NCBI GenBank assembly: GCA_041669745.1
Contig: JBAYAO010000043.1
Coordinates: 1 to 11,417 of the forward strand
Source of the DNA: JBAZDV01 sp041669745
Lineage (GTDB): Archaea > Thermoplasmatota > Thermoplasmata > Methanomassiliicoccales > Methanomethylophilaceae
Direction of reading: 5' to 3'
Length of the DNA stretch: 11,417 nt
In this document: one piece after another, positions 1 through 6,279 of the stretch
Position numbering within the stretch: the stretch's first letter is position 1
Layout of the letters: every line of letters begins with the position of its first letter
Program-made: the position numbers and the translations under genes
The notes under the pieces: model-generated
The model's input: the letters and a program-made list of their open reading frames with translations, nothing else
Database searches by the model: none
Told to the model about the DNA's origin: nothing

Positions 1-1
1 G

Positions 2-1225
2 AAAGAGAATTACACATTCCAAGGATGGTACACACTCGCGGACGGAGGTATTGAGATAACCTCCGAAACAGTCGTCAGGATCACCGAAGATCAAACCATC
101 CATGCACATTGGTCGACGGTGTCAGCGGATGTATATTTTCTTACCGTCGTGGCTGTTCCGGAGATAGGAGGGACCGTCACTCAGAGCAGGATGTGCGATC
201 CTGGAACTGTGATGAGCATAACGGCGACATCGGCTGCCGGATATGAATTTGTAAGCTGGTCGGACGGCGGTTCGCAAACACACGATATAACCGTCAATGG
301 CGATGTTTCCCTGACCGCTGTATTCAGAAGAATCGTCAGCGAACACGTATTGAGTTTGTCCGTCCAGGAAGGCGGTCAGGTCATAGGTTCCGGGAGATAC
401 ACCGAAGGTTCGATCGTGAGCATCTCAGCAGTATCAGATCCAGGATATGAATTTGTAAGCTGGTCGGACGGCGGTTCGCAAACACACACCGTCGTTGTGG
501 AAGAAGATATTACATTGACGGTACTTTTCGAGAAGATTCCTGTGAAAGAGAGGAAAACATTGACAGAAAGGATCGCAGAAACAAAGTCTGATGTTCATCT
601 GGCAATATCACGATCGGACATCGAATTCGATTCCGATGCGGTTGTCGACAACGAGGTGTTTATGCCAGATACGGCCGATGGTAGGACGATCATGGTATCG
701 GTGAGGGACGATCTCGATAGGAAACTATATTCTTGGATGTTCGACTGTTCGGCATCCAATTATGACGAGGACTCCGAGGATAGCAGATTGGATATACGGA
801 TAAACGCTTCGTTCAAAGTGAGAGAGGTCTTTTCTGGTAATCAGGTCGGAAATGTACTGGATAAAGTTTCGGCCGTAGGCGTTCCGGAAAGGTCCCTGTA
901 CATGGATTTCCAGGCATCCGGTCCTCTTCCGTACATGGCCGTCGTCGATTATTTTGTCGGTATGGAGTATGTCGGTGAAGAATTCGGCATCTATCACTAC
1001 GATGAAACGAAGGATGTTCTGGAGGACATGGACCAACAATGCATCGTATCTGCGACAGGGTATGCGACGTTTTATTTGGACCATTGTTCGTACTACGTGC
1101 TGATATCGGGGGCAGATCAAACTGACGTCGAAGGTGGTAGAACGTACATTCCGATACTGATCCTTGTCATCACGGCCGTTACCGTTGCAGGCGCCATCCT
1201 GCTCTACAGGAGAGGATCGGCATAA
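2..1225 (+). CDS. Repeat-containing surface (adhesin-like) protein, C-terminal membrane anchor; 5' end outside window
   Basis: The reading frame is open from base 2, so the gene starts upstream; the visible part is 407 residues and the GTG at 119 is internal. Residues 1-38 end an InlB/Listeria-Bacteroides repeat (FQGWYT ... TIHAHW). Two divergent InlB-type repeats follow at about 43-108 and 113-176, each with the core GYEFVSWSDGGSQTH and ending in an alternating beta pattern (LTAVF, LTVLF). Residues about 180-375 form an acidic, beta-rich domain I do not recognise. A hydrophobic helix (IPILILVITAVTVAGAILLY, about 381-400) followed by RRGSA is a typical C-terminal anchor that leaves the repeats outside the cell. 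The role is inferred: extracellular adhesion or surface display, as for the many such proteins in gut archaea. The stop is TAA. The tRNA downstream has its own promoter. Sure of the class, not of any ligand. Confidence 0.85.
   Translation, partial: KENYTFQGWYTLADGGIEITSETVVRITEDQTIHAHWSTVSADVYFLTVVAVPEIGGTVTQSRMCDPGTVMSITATSAAGYEFVSWSDGGSQTHDITVNGDVSLTAVFRRIVSEHVLSLSVQEGGQVIGSGRYTEGSIVSISAVSDPGYEFVSWSDGGSQTHTVVVEEDITLTVLFEKIPVKERKTLTERIAETKSDVHLAISRSDIEFDSDAVVDNEVFMPDTADGRTIMVSVRDDLDRKLYSWMFDCSASNYDEDSEDSRLDIRINASFKVREVFSGNQVGNVLDKVSAVGVPERSLYMDFQASGPLPYMAVVDYFVGMEYVGEEFGIYHYDETKDVLEDMDQQCIVSATGYATFYLDHCSYYVLISGADQTDVEGGRTYIPILILVITAVTVAGAILLYRRGSA
239..283 (+). repeat. 45-bp direct repeat, copy 1 (in surface protein gene)
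   Basis: This segment is identical base for base to 443-487, 204 bp (68 codons) downstream in the same frame. It encodes GYEFVSWSDGGSQTH in the first of two divergent InlB-type repeats. The flanking sequence of the two repeat domains differs much more. Confidence 0.95.
443..487 (+). repeat. 45-bp direct repeat, copy 2 (in surface protein gene)
   Basis: Second perfect copy of the 45-bp unit at 239-283, encoding the same 15 residues in the second repeat domain. Identity at every base, third codon positions included, points to recent duplication or gene conversion rather than protein-level selection alone. Confidence 0.95.
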
Positions 1226-1247
1226 ATCTTAGGTGTAAACCAGAGGA

Positions 1248-1255
1248 TTTATAAT
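1248..1255 (+). promoter_or_regulatory. TATA box of the tRNA-Arg gene
   Basis: TTTATAAT is centred about 27 bp upstream of the first tRNA base (1279), the expected distance for an archaeal TBP site. It lies 22 bp past the stop of the surface protein gene, so the tRNA can be transcribed on its own. Confidence 0.7.
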
Positions 1256-1278
1256 GTGTTCGCCATTGGGCATCCAAC

Positions 1279-1353
1279 GGACCTGTGGGGTAACTAGGAT
1301 TATCCTGTCAGCCTTCGAAGCCGATGATCCGGGTTCAAATCCCGGCAGGTCCG
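1279..1353 (+). tRNA. tRNA-Arg (anticodon TCG)
   Basis: The acceptor stem GGACCTG (1279-1285) pairs perfectly with CAGGTCC (1346-1352), followed by discriminator G1353; no CCA is encoded. The T arm is CCGGG-TTCAAAT-CCCGG (1329-1345). The D arm has A14, the loop GG (1297-1298) and A20, an arginine identity base. The anticodon loop is CTTCGAA (1313-1319), giving anticodon TCG (1315-1317), which reads CGA. The GGACC...GGTCCG ends resemble other archaeal tRNA-Arg as I recall them. Oddities: position 29-41 of the anticodon stem is an A-C mismatch (A1310, C1322), 13-22 is T-T, and the variable loop has only four bases. No intron is seen. Confidence 0.93.
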
Positions 1354-1355
1354 CT

Positions 1356-1361
1356 ATTTTT
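1356..1361 (+). terminator. T-run terminator after the tRNA
   Basis: The bases ATTTTT begin three bases after the discriminator base. Short oligo-T tracts in the non-template strand are the usual archaeal termination signal. There is no hairpin besides the tRNA itself. Confidence 0.5.
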
Positions 1362-1457
1362 CATTCAGGGATCGAAGACAGAATTCCTAAAATAACGTAC
1401 CTGTATTCCGATGTTATCAGTTTATAGACGAAGTTCCTCTGTTGAGTGAGAAAGATG

Positions 1458-1473
1458 CCGGCCGTCAGGCCGG
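1458..1473 (-). terminator. GC-rich hairpin closing the five-gene minus operon
   Basis: CCGGCC-GTCA-GGCCGG is a perfect 6-bp inverted repeat with a 4-base loop, 8 bases past the TAA of the SPFH gene in the direction of that operon. On the minus strand it is followed by CATCTTTCTC, a weak pyrimidine run. The position suggests termination or 3'-end protection; without a strong T-tract this is less certain than the hairpin after the glutamine synthetase gene. Confidence 0.5.
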
Positions 1474-1481
1474 TTGAGGGT

Positions 1482-2600
1482 TTATTGCAGCTGCTGAGAA
1501 CAATAAGGACAGAACTTAGGCGTCTTTGGCAACGCGGATATGTCCTCTCCGCAATACGGACAGTTGTTGAATCTCTTGCCGTTCTTTGCAGATGTGGTGT
1601 CGGCTCCGATCACGGGCACGGTCGTCGAAGACGGCTGAGGCTGTGCTGACGGTGCAGGCTTTCCGCATTCCTTGCAGAACTTGTACGGATAATCGTTCAC
1701 GCCGCCGCAGTACGGACACATGATCTTCGGATGCTGTGCATCAGCTCCCTGCTGCTGCATCTGGTTCGCCATTTGCTGCTGTTGCTGTTGATTCAGCTGC
1801 TGATACATCTGGGGGAACAGCAGCATACCCGTGCCTATGGCCGCCCCTCCGGAAGATTCGCCGATCGCATCCGCCATATGTTCCATGACGCCGAATTGTT
1901 TCCAATCCCTTCCGCTTCCGGATCTGAACTGCTGGAATTTGTATATGTCCTCCTGATATTTTTCTTCGGTCTGGACGCCGTTTATCTTCAATGCCAGGAG
2001 TTCCACGCCTCTGTTCCTGAAATCCTCTTCTATAGACACTTTGGTGGTCATCGAAGCCTTCTCTAGCCCGGTGTAAATATCCATGTAATACTGCTGGCTC
2101 AGGTTCTGCGTTATCTGTTCGTTGATGTAGCTCTTCATGAAATTCGTGACTTCGCCCGATGAGTACGATTTCATCCCGCCTACGATCTGTGTGATGAACA
2201 ATGCCGCATCGTTCACGCGATACTGGTATTCGCCGTTCGCCATCAGCGGTATCGGTGCCTGATAGTCCTCAGCGACCTTGCACATCGCTCTTACACCCCA
2301 TTTTCCCATGAACTGTTTTTTGGAAACGAAGATGACCTTCGCTTTGAACACGCTTTCCTTGTATCCCAGCACTTTCTCGTAGATCTTCGACAGTACGGGT
2401 ATGTTCGCCGTGGTTATGGTGTGCTTTCCGCTTTCGAACACAGCTATGATCTGTCCGTCCCTTACGAAGGCCGCCCATTGCCAGTCGTTCACAACAAGCA
2501 CGGACGCGGTTCTGATGTACTCCTTGTCGTATTCCCAGAGGATATCGTCGGTCCCCGCATTGTCCCATTTTATAACGTTGGTGCCTTTGTCTTCTGCCAT
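1482..2600 (-). CDS. SPFH/band-7 protein of the YdjI type with Gln-rich linker and two C-terminal zinc ribbons
   Basis: The product has 372 residues. Residues 8-225 match the YdjI-like SPFH pattern: IKWDNAGTDDILWEY, then a VLVVNDWQWAAFVRDG segment, TANIPVL and FVSKKQFMGKWG. SPFH proteins oligomerise on membranes; Bacillus YdjI works with PspA at the membrane (known of the family). A Gly/Ser segment (228-259) leads to a Gln-rich stretch (about 267-284, eight or more Gln in short order), then two zinc ribbons: C295/C298-C309/C312 and C347/C350-C364/C367. No transmembrane helix is seen, so membrane contact would come through the SPFH domain or the partner membrane protein. I chose the ATG at 2600 because GGAGG (2608-2612) sits 7 bases upstream; the frame could also open at TTG 2606. 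It is the last gene of the operon, 2 bases after the previous stop, so translation is probably coupled. Family assignment is firm; cellular role is inferred. Confidence 0.88.
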   Translation of the reverse strand: MAEDKGTNVIKWDNAGTDDILWEYDKEYIRTASVLVVNDWQWAAFVRDGQIIAVFESGKHTITTANIPVLSKIYEKVLGYKESVFKAKVIFVSKKQFMGKWGVRAMCKVAEDYQAPIPLMANGEYQYRVNDAALFITQIVGGMKSYSSGEVTNFMKSYINEQITQNLSQQYYMDIYTGLEKASMTTKVSIEEDFRNRGVELLALKINGVQTEEKYQEDIYKFQQFRSGSGRDWKQFGVMEHMADAIGESSGGAAIGTGMLLFPQMYQQLNQQQQQQMANQMQQQGADAQHPKIMCPYCGGVNDYPYKFCKECGKPAPSAQPQPSSTTVPVIGADTTSAKNGKRFNNCPYCGEDISALPKTPKFCPYCSQQLQ

Positions 2601-2602
2601 GT

Positions 2603-3142
2603 TCAATCCTCCGTGAGTCCTTTCAGTGTCTTTATCCTGTCATTCAGACCGTTGGCCAGACCATCGATGTACCTCTCTATCTCTTTGATGTCCGCTCTCA
2701 CATCGACCTTGCCGTTGTCCATGTCTGTCATCAGTGTCACAGTCTTCTCCTTGAGTTTAGCGGCGCCTTCCAGCAGTTTCGCGTCCCATTCCACGATCTC
2801 TTCCAGCTCCTTGTCAAGCGTCTTCACGGCCTCCCAGAGACCGCTGTATCCGCTTTCCGCGCTTTCGATCTTCTTGAGATAGGTGTCTGTTTTGACTCTG
2901 ATCCTATCCATTTCCTTGGCAAGTGTGAGATTACCGGATTGAACGATCATCCTATGGATGTTTCCGAGATCGCTCTTGCACTCTTCCAGCGATCTTACGA
3001 CGGATCTTCTGACCTCCTTGTCGACCTCTCTGCGGATGTTCTTGATCCTGTATCCCCTGTAGCCGGGGATGTACATCGCGGCACGTTCGAAGATGCCTCT
3101 GTCCTCAACGCTCTTATCCGTAACAATTTCATCATATGGCAT
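2603..3142 (-). CDS. Coiled-coil protein with IPGYRGYR motif, partner of the SPFH protein
   Basis: The product has 179 residues, no cysteine ribbon and no membrane helix. After a short N-terminus, residues 23-46 carry a basic segment (MYIPGYRGYRIKNIRREVDK) that I have seen in small coiled-coil proteins of bacterial SPFH neighbourhoods; that is recall, not a search. The rest (about 36-175) is almost entirely charged amphipathic helix, as expected for long coiled coils. It could be a functional analogue of PspA, which is also a helical membrane-binding rod, but I see no PspA signature. The ATG at 3142 has AAGGGA 6 bases upstream; only 3 bases separate it from the upstream stop and 2 bases separate its TGA from the SPFH start, so the three genes are likely translated together at fixed ratio. 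Homology to a named family is uncertain. Confidence 0.8.
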   Translation of the reverse strand: MPYDEIVTDKSVEDRGIFERAAMYIPGYRGYRIKNIRREVDKEVRRSVVRSLEECKSDLGNIHRMIVQSGNLTLAKEMDRIRVKTDTYLKKIESAESGYSGLWEAVKTLDKELEEIVEWDAKLLEGAAKLKEKTVTLMTDMDNGKVDVRADIKEIERYIDGLANGLNDRIKTLKGLTED

Positions 3143-3145
3143 GGT

Positions 3146-3517
3146 TTATCCCTTCCTCGAAGAACTCCTGATGATTATCATTAATGCGATCAATACGATG
3201 AATATCGCAAGCAGGATCCATAGATCCAGATCGGTGCAGGCTTCCAGGAAACCGACTATGCCCAATGATAAAGACAGATACCCTGTGACCATGAAGAAGG
3301 ACGATCTCGACGGTCCGAAGCTCAAACCGTCTTCTTCTCCGAACGAAATTGCGAACATGTATGCCCCAACTACGACCAGTATCGAATATATGCAAGTGTA
3401 CCACGGAAGGTCTGCTACTTGCCAGACCACAAGGCCTATTGCAATAGCAAGTACACATACGCCGATAAGTATGCCATCGCTGCTCCTTCGACCGATCTTC
3501 TCTTTGTCTATCGCCAT
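3146..3517 (-). CDS. Small four-helix integral membrane protein
   Basis: The product has 123 residues with four hydrophobic segments at about 15-33, 40-59, 72-92 and 98-116, and short loops. The N-terminus (MAIDKEKIGRR) and C-terminus (RSSSRKG) are basic, so both ends probably face the cytoplasm. The ATG at 3517 is preceded by AAGGAG with a 9-base spacer. It is the only integral membrane protein of the operon and is therefore the obvious candidate to anchor the soluble partners. Its position recalls the membrane proteins YdjG/YdjH encoded with YdjI in Bacillus, but it is much smaller and lacks their extra domains. I do not recognise a family; the fold prediction rests on hydrophobicity only. 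Confidence 0.8.
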   Translation of the reverse strand: MAIDKEKIGRRSSDGILIGVCVLAIAIGLVVWQVADLPWYTCIYSILVVVGAYMFAISFGEEDGLSFGPSRSSFFMVTGYLSLSLGIVGFLEACTDLDLWILLAIFIVLIALMIIIRSSSRKG

Positions 3518-3545
3518 TTTCTCATTCTCCTTTTTCGAATCGTGA

Positions 3546-5099
3546 CTACATAATAAGCAATTTGTCGGCCTCGGTCCTCGTTATCCTGTCGGGAACGAGC
3601 TTTCCGAACGTATCCGGAAGTCGAATTCTGTCATTTTCGATGGTGCAGGGAATATAGATCACCTTTTGCACGTCGGGTTTGCTGAGTTTGAATTTGGAAT
3701 CTGATTCCGTACGTTGTGCAAGATATTCGACACAGAGTTTCTCGGCTTCCGCTTTAGTGCTCAGCGGAAGCACTATTCTGCGAGTACCGGCACCGTTGTT
3801 GGCCACCGAATCTTGGATCCGTCCTATGCCTTCTCCGCTGCTTATGCTCCTTTCGTTCCCCTTGATGCCGGCGAGGATGCTCTTTGCGGGGCGAATCTTG
3901 AATATGTCTGTGAAGGCCGATGCGGGATTGCTGAGACATCCCGGATCCGTTACGAAATCAGCGCATATCAGAAGATCCTCCTTCACCTCCACACCTTTCT
4001 TGGCCCACAGGGAACCCGTCACGAAGCTGTATCTCAGGTCCACTTCCCAGAACGGCATAAGGACATCGCCGGATCCAGTCGTGATGGGTATTAGACCGCC
4101 GTTCTTAGCATTCAATGCGGCGGCGATGTTCTCGAAGATCTCATTGTATCTGTCTCTGTTCCCTAGCAGATACCCCCATTTCTGTGGGTACTCCATCTTG
4201 ATGTCGAAGACCTTCTTGATCACGTTGAGCATGGCCAATGGATCGTTCGATGATGTCGTATTGACTATCTGGATGATGTTCATGACTATGTCGCAGATGG
4301 AGATCTCCTGTCCTACGGATTGGTACATTATGCCGTATTGCGGATCCGTGAATATCTTATCCTTTATCCCGATCAACGATGTTTTCCCTTTAGTGATCAA
4401 TGCCGAGCTGTCGGCAGTGTTGCCGGACAGCAGCTTCTCCATTCCATTGCATATGTCCGCAAGTGCCTCGAAACGTGTGACTATCAGATCGTTGCCCTTC
4501 TTTCCCTTCAATGCCTTGGCGGACTCAGTAAAGTTGTTCGCCATCAGTGTGTAGCGACCTTCCTTATCCTCTGAGAGAAGCGCTATATTGTTGATCATCA
4601 TCGCATAGCTCTGCGAGAGCGTTGCGGCCTCATCGATCAGATCCTGGCTCTCCTGATCCACAGCCAATGCTGCGACCGATTTGACCTTGGCATTGAATTC
4701 GAAGGCCTTGGCCGATGTGTGCACAGGGCGGAAATTGCTGCAGGTGGAGAAAGGCACCGCCAACAGGCAATTGCCCAAAAGACTTATGTTGCTGAATTTG
4801 TACTCCATGAGTTCAAGTTCTATCTTTCCCTTCACGTCCCTTGTGAATATGCTGTGTCTGGCTATCGGGTCGATGTTCTCTGCGCCGGATATGTTGAATC
4901 CTGACGGTATGGCACTGCTTATCCACGATTTGACCTGACCCATAAGCTGGTCCAGATATGCTTTAGCATCCATACGCTGCTGCGTGGTCCCACAACTCGG
5001 ACAGGTGACGTACGGAGTATCGGACCTTACATCCTTCTCCTCCAGCGGTGCACCGCAGAACTTGCATCTAAGTGCTATCATCTCATCCAATCGAATCAC
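3546..5099 (-). CDS. Large protein with N-terminal zinc ribbon, function unknown
   Basis: The product has up to 517 residues. Only the N-terminus is recognisable: a zinc ribbon with C12/C15 (CKFC) and C33/C36 (CPSC). Residues about 40-65 are amphipathic; the middle (150-330) is largely helical; a beta-rich part follows (about 335-385, with PFWEVDLRYSFVTG at 349-362), and the C-terminus (440-517) mixes strands and helices. No transmembrane segment is evident, so it is probably cytoplasmic. Start choice: GTG at 5099 overlaps the upstream TGA as GTGA, the classic coupled arrangement, with GAGG 11 bases upstream. TTG 5090 (6 bases after AAGGTG) and ATG 5081 are alternatives, and all keep the zinc ribbon. 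The stop is TAG. A 28-base gap precedes the membrane protein gene. I do not know a homologue of the main body; zinc ribbons in three of five operon products suggest protein-protein contacts rather than DNA binding. Confidence 0.85.
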   Translation of the reverse strand: MIRLDEMIALRCKFCGAPLEEKDVRSDTPYVTCPSCGTTQQRMDAKAYLDQLMGQVKSWISSAIPSGFNISGAENIDPIARHSIFTRDVKGKIELELMEYKFSNISLLGNCLLAVPFSTCSNFRPVHTSAKAFEFNAKVKSVAALAVDQESQDLIDEAATLSQSYAMMINNIALLSEDKEGRYTLMANNFTESAKALKGKKGNDLIVTRFEALADICNGMEKLLSGNTADSSALITKGKTSLIGIKDKIFTDPQYGIMYQSVGQEISICDIVMNIIQIVNTTSSNDPLAMLNVIKKVFDIKMEYPQKWGYLLGNRDRYNEIFENIAAALNAKNGGLIPITTGSGDVLMPFWEVDLRYSFVTGSLWAKKGVEVKEDLLICADFVTDPGCLSNPASAFTDIFKIRPAKSILAGIKGNERSISSGEGIGRIQDSVANNGAGTRRIVLPLSTKAEAEKLCVEYLAQRTESDSKFKLSKPDVQKVIYIPCTIENDRIRLPDTFGKLVPDRITRTEADKLLIM

Positions 5100-6034
5100 C
5101 TTATGTTGATCCTCAGCGAGCTTATCTGTGTCTGGAGTGCAACTATCTCCGCTTGGATCCTCGCGTCCATTGCTCTCATCTCGTTCATGGAGATCTCATG
5201 ATAGTGCTTTGCGATCGCGTCTGCCCTTCTGGATATGGCACTGTAACATGCCCTGCAGACGTAGATGGATGTGTAGGTATCGTCCGCAGATGGCAGAGGG
5301 CTGTCCTTATCCTCTTTTCTCAGCTGTGGGCTGATATCGCTGCTCATTGGATAGAAATGCATTCCCTCGCCGGTGGTATCCCTTCCGCAGATCCAACATG
5401 TGGCGGATTTGGAATAGCTTTTGATCTTCGTCTGGTTGTCTTCACCTGTTTCTCCGATCTGACGGCGATAATTGAATGCCATCTGCTGGTACTCTGCCGC
5501 CTTCTTCGGGTCCTCCCAGAGGGTACCGGTAGCCATGAATTCATTGCCCTCAGCCATGAGGGTCAATGCCAATTTCAGCCCGGTGATTGAGACGTTGTTG
5601 TACAGTTCATTGAGTTTCAGTGTCTCATTTCCTATATTGGACTGTATCTCCCGTGCGCATCCTATGAGTGCCTGGCCTTTCTGGAGTGCTGCCTCCGAAC
5701 CGCCGCTCGGCATGGATCTAGCGGTAATGCTTTTCGCCATGTCCTCGCACTCTGTCGCGAGTTTAACGGTGTTCAGTGTTGTGAGACCGAACTCAAAATC
5801 CTGATCGCCCTTCGATCTCAGCACAGACGCTGCATTGGTATAGGTACCAGCATCGTTTATTCGATCGCTGATGCTAAGCACAGCAATTAGAATCTCAGCG
5901 ACATCTTTGTTGCTGGCGTTCTTTTCGATTGCTTTTTGGAGAACTGCGATGGCTTTATCGTACTCTTTGCGTTTGATAAGGTCAACGGCGTCGTCGAAAC
6001 GTTCATTACCGTTCTTGAAGAAACCAAATGCCAT
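5096..6034 (-). CDS. TPR-like protein with C-terminal four-cysteine zinc site, first gene of the operon
   Basis: The product has 312 residues. Residues 11-75 look like tetratricopeptide-type helical hairpins (EYDKAIAVLQKAIEKN), suited to protein binding. Residues 85-200 remain helical. Two cysteine pairs, C213/C216 (CWIC) and C260/C263 (CRAC), are separated by 43 residues with GEGMHFYPM and a Ser/Asp-rich loop between them; this resembles a treble-clef or split ribbon zinc site. Residues 266-308 form a charged C-terminal helix. There is no signal peptide or membrane helix. The ATG at 6034 has AAGGTGG just 4 bases upstream, a good archaeal site. It is the first gene after the divergent promoter region and overlaps the next gene by four bases. 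Function is unknown; scaffold or adaptor is the inference. Confidence 0.85.
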   Translation of the reverse strand: MAFGFFKNGNERFDDAVDLIKRKEYDKAIAVLQKAIEKNASNKDVAEILIAVLSISDRINDAGTYTNAASVLRSKGDQDFEFGLTTLNTVKLATECEDMAKSITARSMPSGGSEAALQKGQALIGCAREIQSNIGNETLKLNELYNNVSITGLKLALTLMAEGNEFMATGTLWEDPKKAAEYQQMAFNYRRQIGETGEDNQTKIKSYSKSATCWICGRDTTGEGMHFYPMSSDISPQLRKEDKDSPLPSADDTYTSIYVCRACYSAISRRADAIAKHYHEISMNEMRAMDARIQAEIVALQTQISSLRINIR

Positions 6035-6097
6035 TTTTCCACCTTAGGTTGATGTAGTGTCATGCGTTCTTGGTTTTAATCTTATCGAATAGTTCCG

Positions 6098-6109
6098 TGC
6101 GGGACCGCA
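6098..6109. promoter_or_regulatory. Inverted repeat TGCGG-GA-CCGCA in the operon leader
   Basis: A perfect 5+5 bp dyad with a 2-bp centre, in the predicted untranslated leader of the minus operon, 2 bp from the larger dyad at 6112-6137. It could be a second operator half or a small stem in the mRNA leader. Short enough that chance is not excluded. Confidence 0.35.
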
Positions 6110-6111
6110 TG

Positions 6112-6137
6112 TGACAGATGTTAGGTCGCATCTGTCA
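6112..6137. promoter_or_regulatory. Perfect 9-bp inverted repeat at the predicted start of the five-gene operon
   Basis: TGACAGATG (6112-6120) and CATCTGTCA (6129-6137) are exact inverted copies around 8 bases. The outer edge coincides with the transcription start predicted from the TATA box at 6160-6166 (about 6137). It can act either as an operator blocking initiation or as a hairpin at the very 5' end of the mRNA. The dyad is seen directly; its role is inferred. Confidence 0.55.
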
Positions 6138-6159
6138 GTAGAGATGTTTCCGGGCCTAC

Positions 6160-6172
6160 TATATATCCTTTT
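6160..6172 (-). promoter_or_regulatory. BRE/TATA promoter of the five-gene minus operon
   Basis: Read on the minus strand the sequence is AAAAGGATATATA: a purine-rich BRE followed by a canonical archaeal TATA element. Initiation would fall near 6136-6137, leaving a leader of about 100 bases before the ATG at 6034. Confidence 0.6.
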
Positions 6173-6235
6173 GTTCACTTTTCTACGCTGTTTGTGTCCA
6201 TGCGAATGACCTTGCCGACTGGATATCGGTTTCAT

Positions 6236-6249
6236 TAGACAAATGTCTA
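6236..6249. promoter_or_regulatory. Inverted repeat TAGACA-AA-TGTCTA between the divergent promoters
   Basis: A perfect 6+6 bp dyad with a 2-bp centre, about 76-89 bp upstream of the glutamine synthetase ATG and about 100 bp upstream of the predicted start of the minus operon. It has the size of a dimeric winged-helix regulator site. No specific regulator can be named. Confidence 0.4.
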
Positions 6250-6279
6250 GTAAATGGGACTTTTGACCTTTCATTTATT

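Noticed and set aside
119..1225. GTG at 119 as the start of the surface protein
   Set aside because: The frame is open upstream to the window edge and encodes the end of an InlB-type repeat (FQGWYT, TIHAHW), so 119 is internal.
1446..1649. Small plus-strand frame (67 codons) preceded by TTTATAG at about 1420
   Set aside because: It begins in the operon's terminator hairpin and runs antisense to the zinc-ribbon end of the SPFH gene. The Arg/Leu-rich product looks like a shadow; the TATA-like bases alone do not support a gene or ncRNA.
1745..1800. CTG/TTG-rich run as a CRISPR-like or tandem repeat array
   Set aside because: It is the complement of Gln codons inside the SPFH gene, with no regular repeat-spacer pattern.
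3679..4554. Long plus-strand open frame (291 codons) opposite the 517-aa gene
   Set aside because: It is antisense to a gene with a zinc ribbon, operon overlap and good protein texture; its own product is Ser/Leu/Pro-rich with no domain and no promoter or ribosome site.
1482..6034. Idea that the five-gene operon is an antiphage defence island
   Set aside because: No nuclease, NTPase, reverse transcriptase, toxin or sensor domain is visible, and there are no mobile-element borders; the SPFH/zinc-ribbon content fits a membrane housekeeping or stress role better.
6044..6274. Minus-strand frame of 76 codons in the divergent intergenic region
   Set aside because: It spans the operon promoter and both dyads, has no ribosome site and a composition unlike protein; the region is better explained as regulatory DNA.
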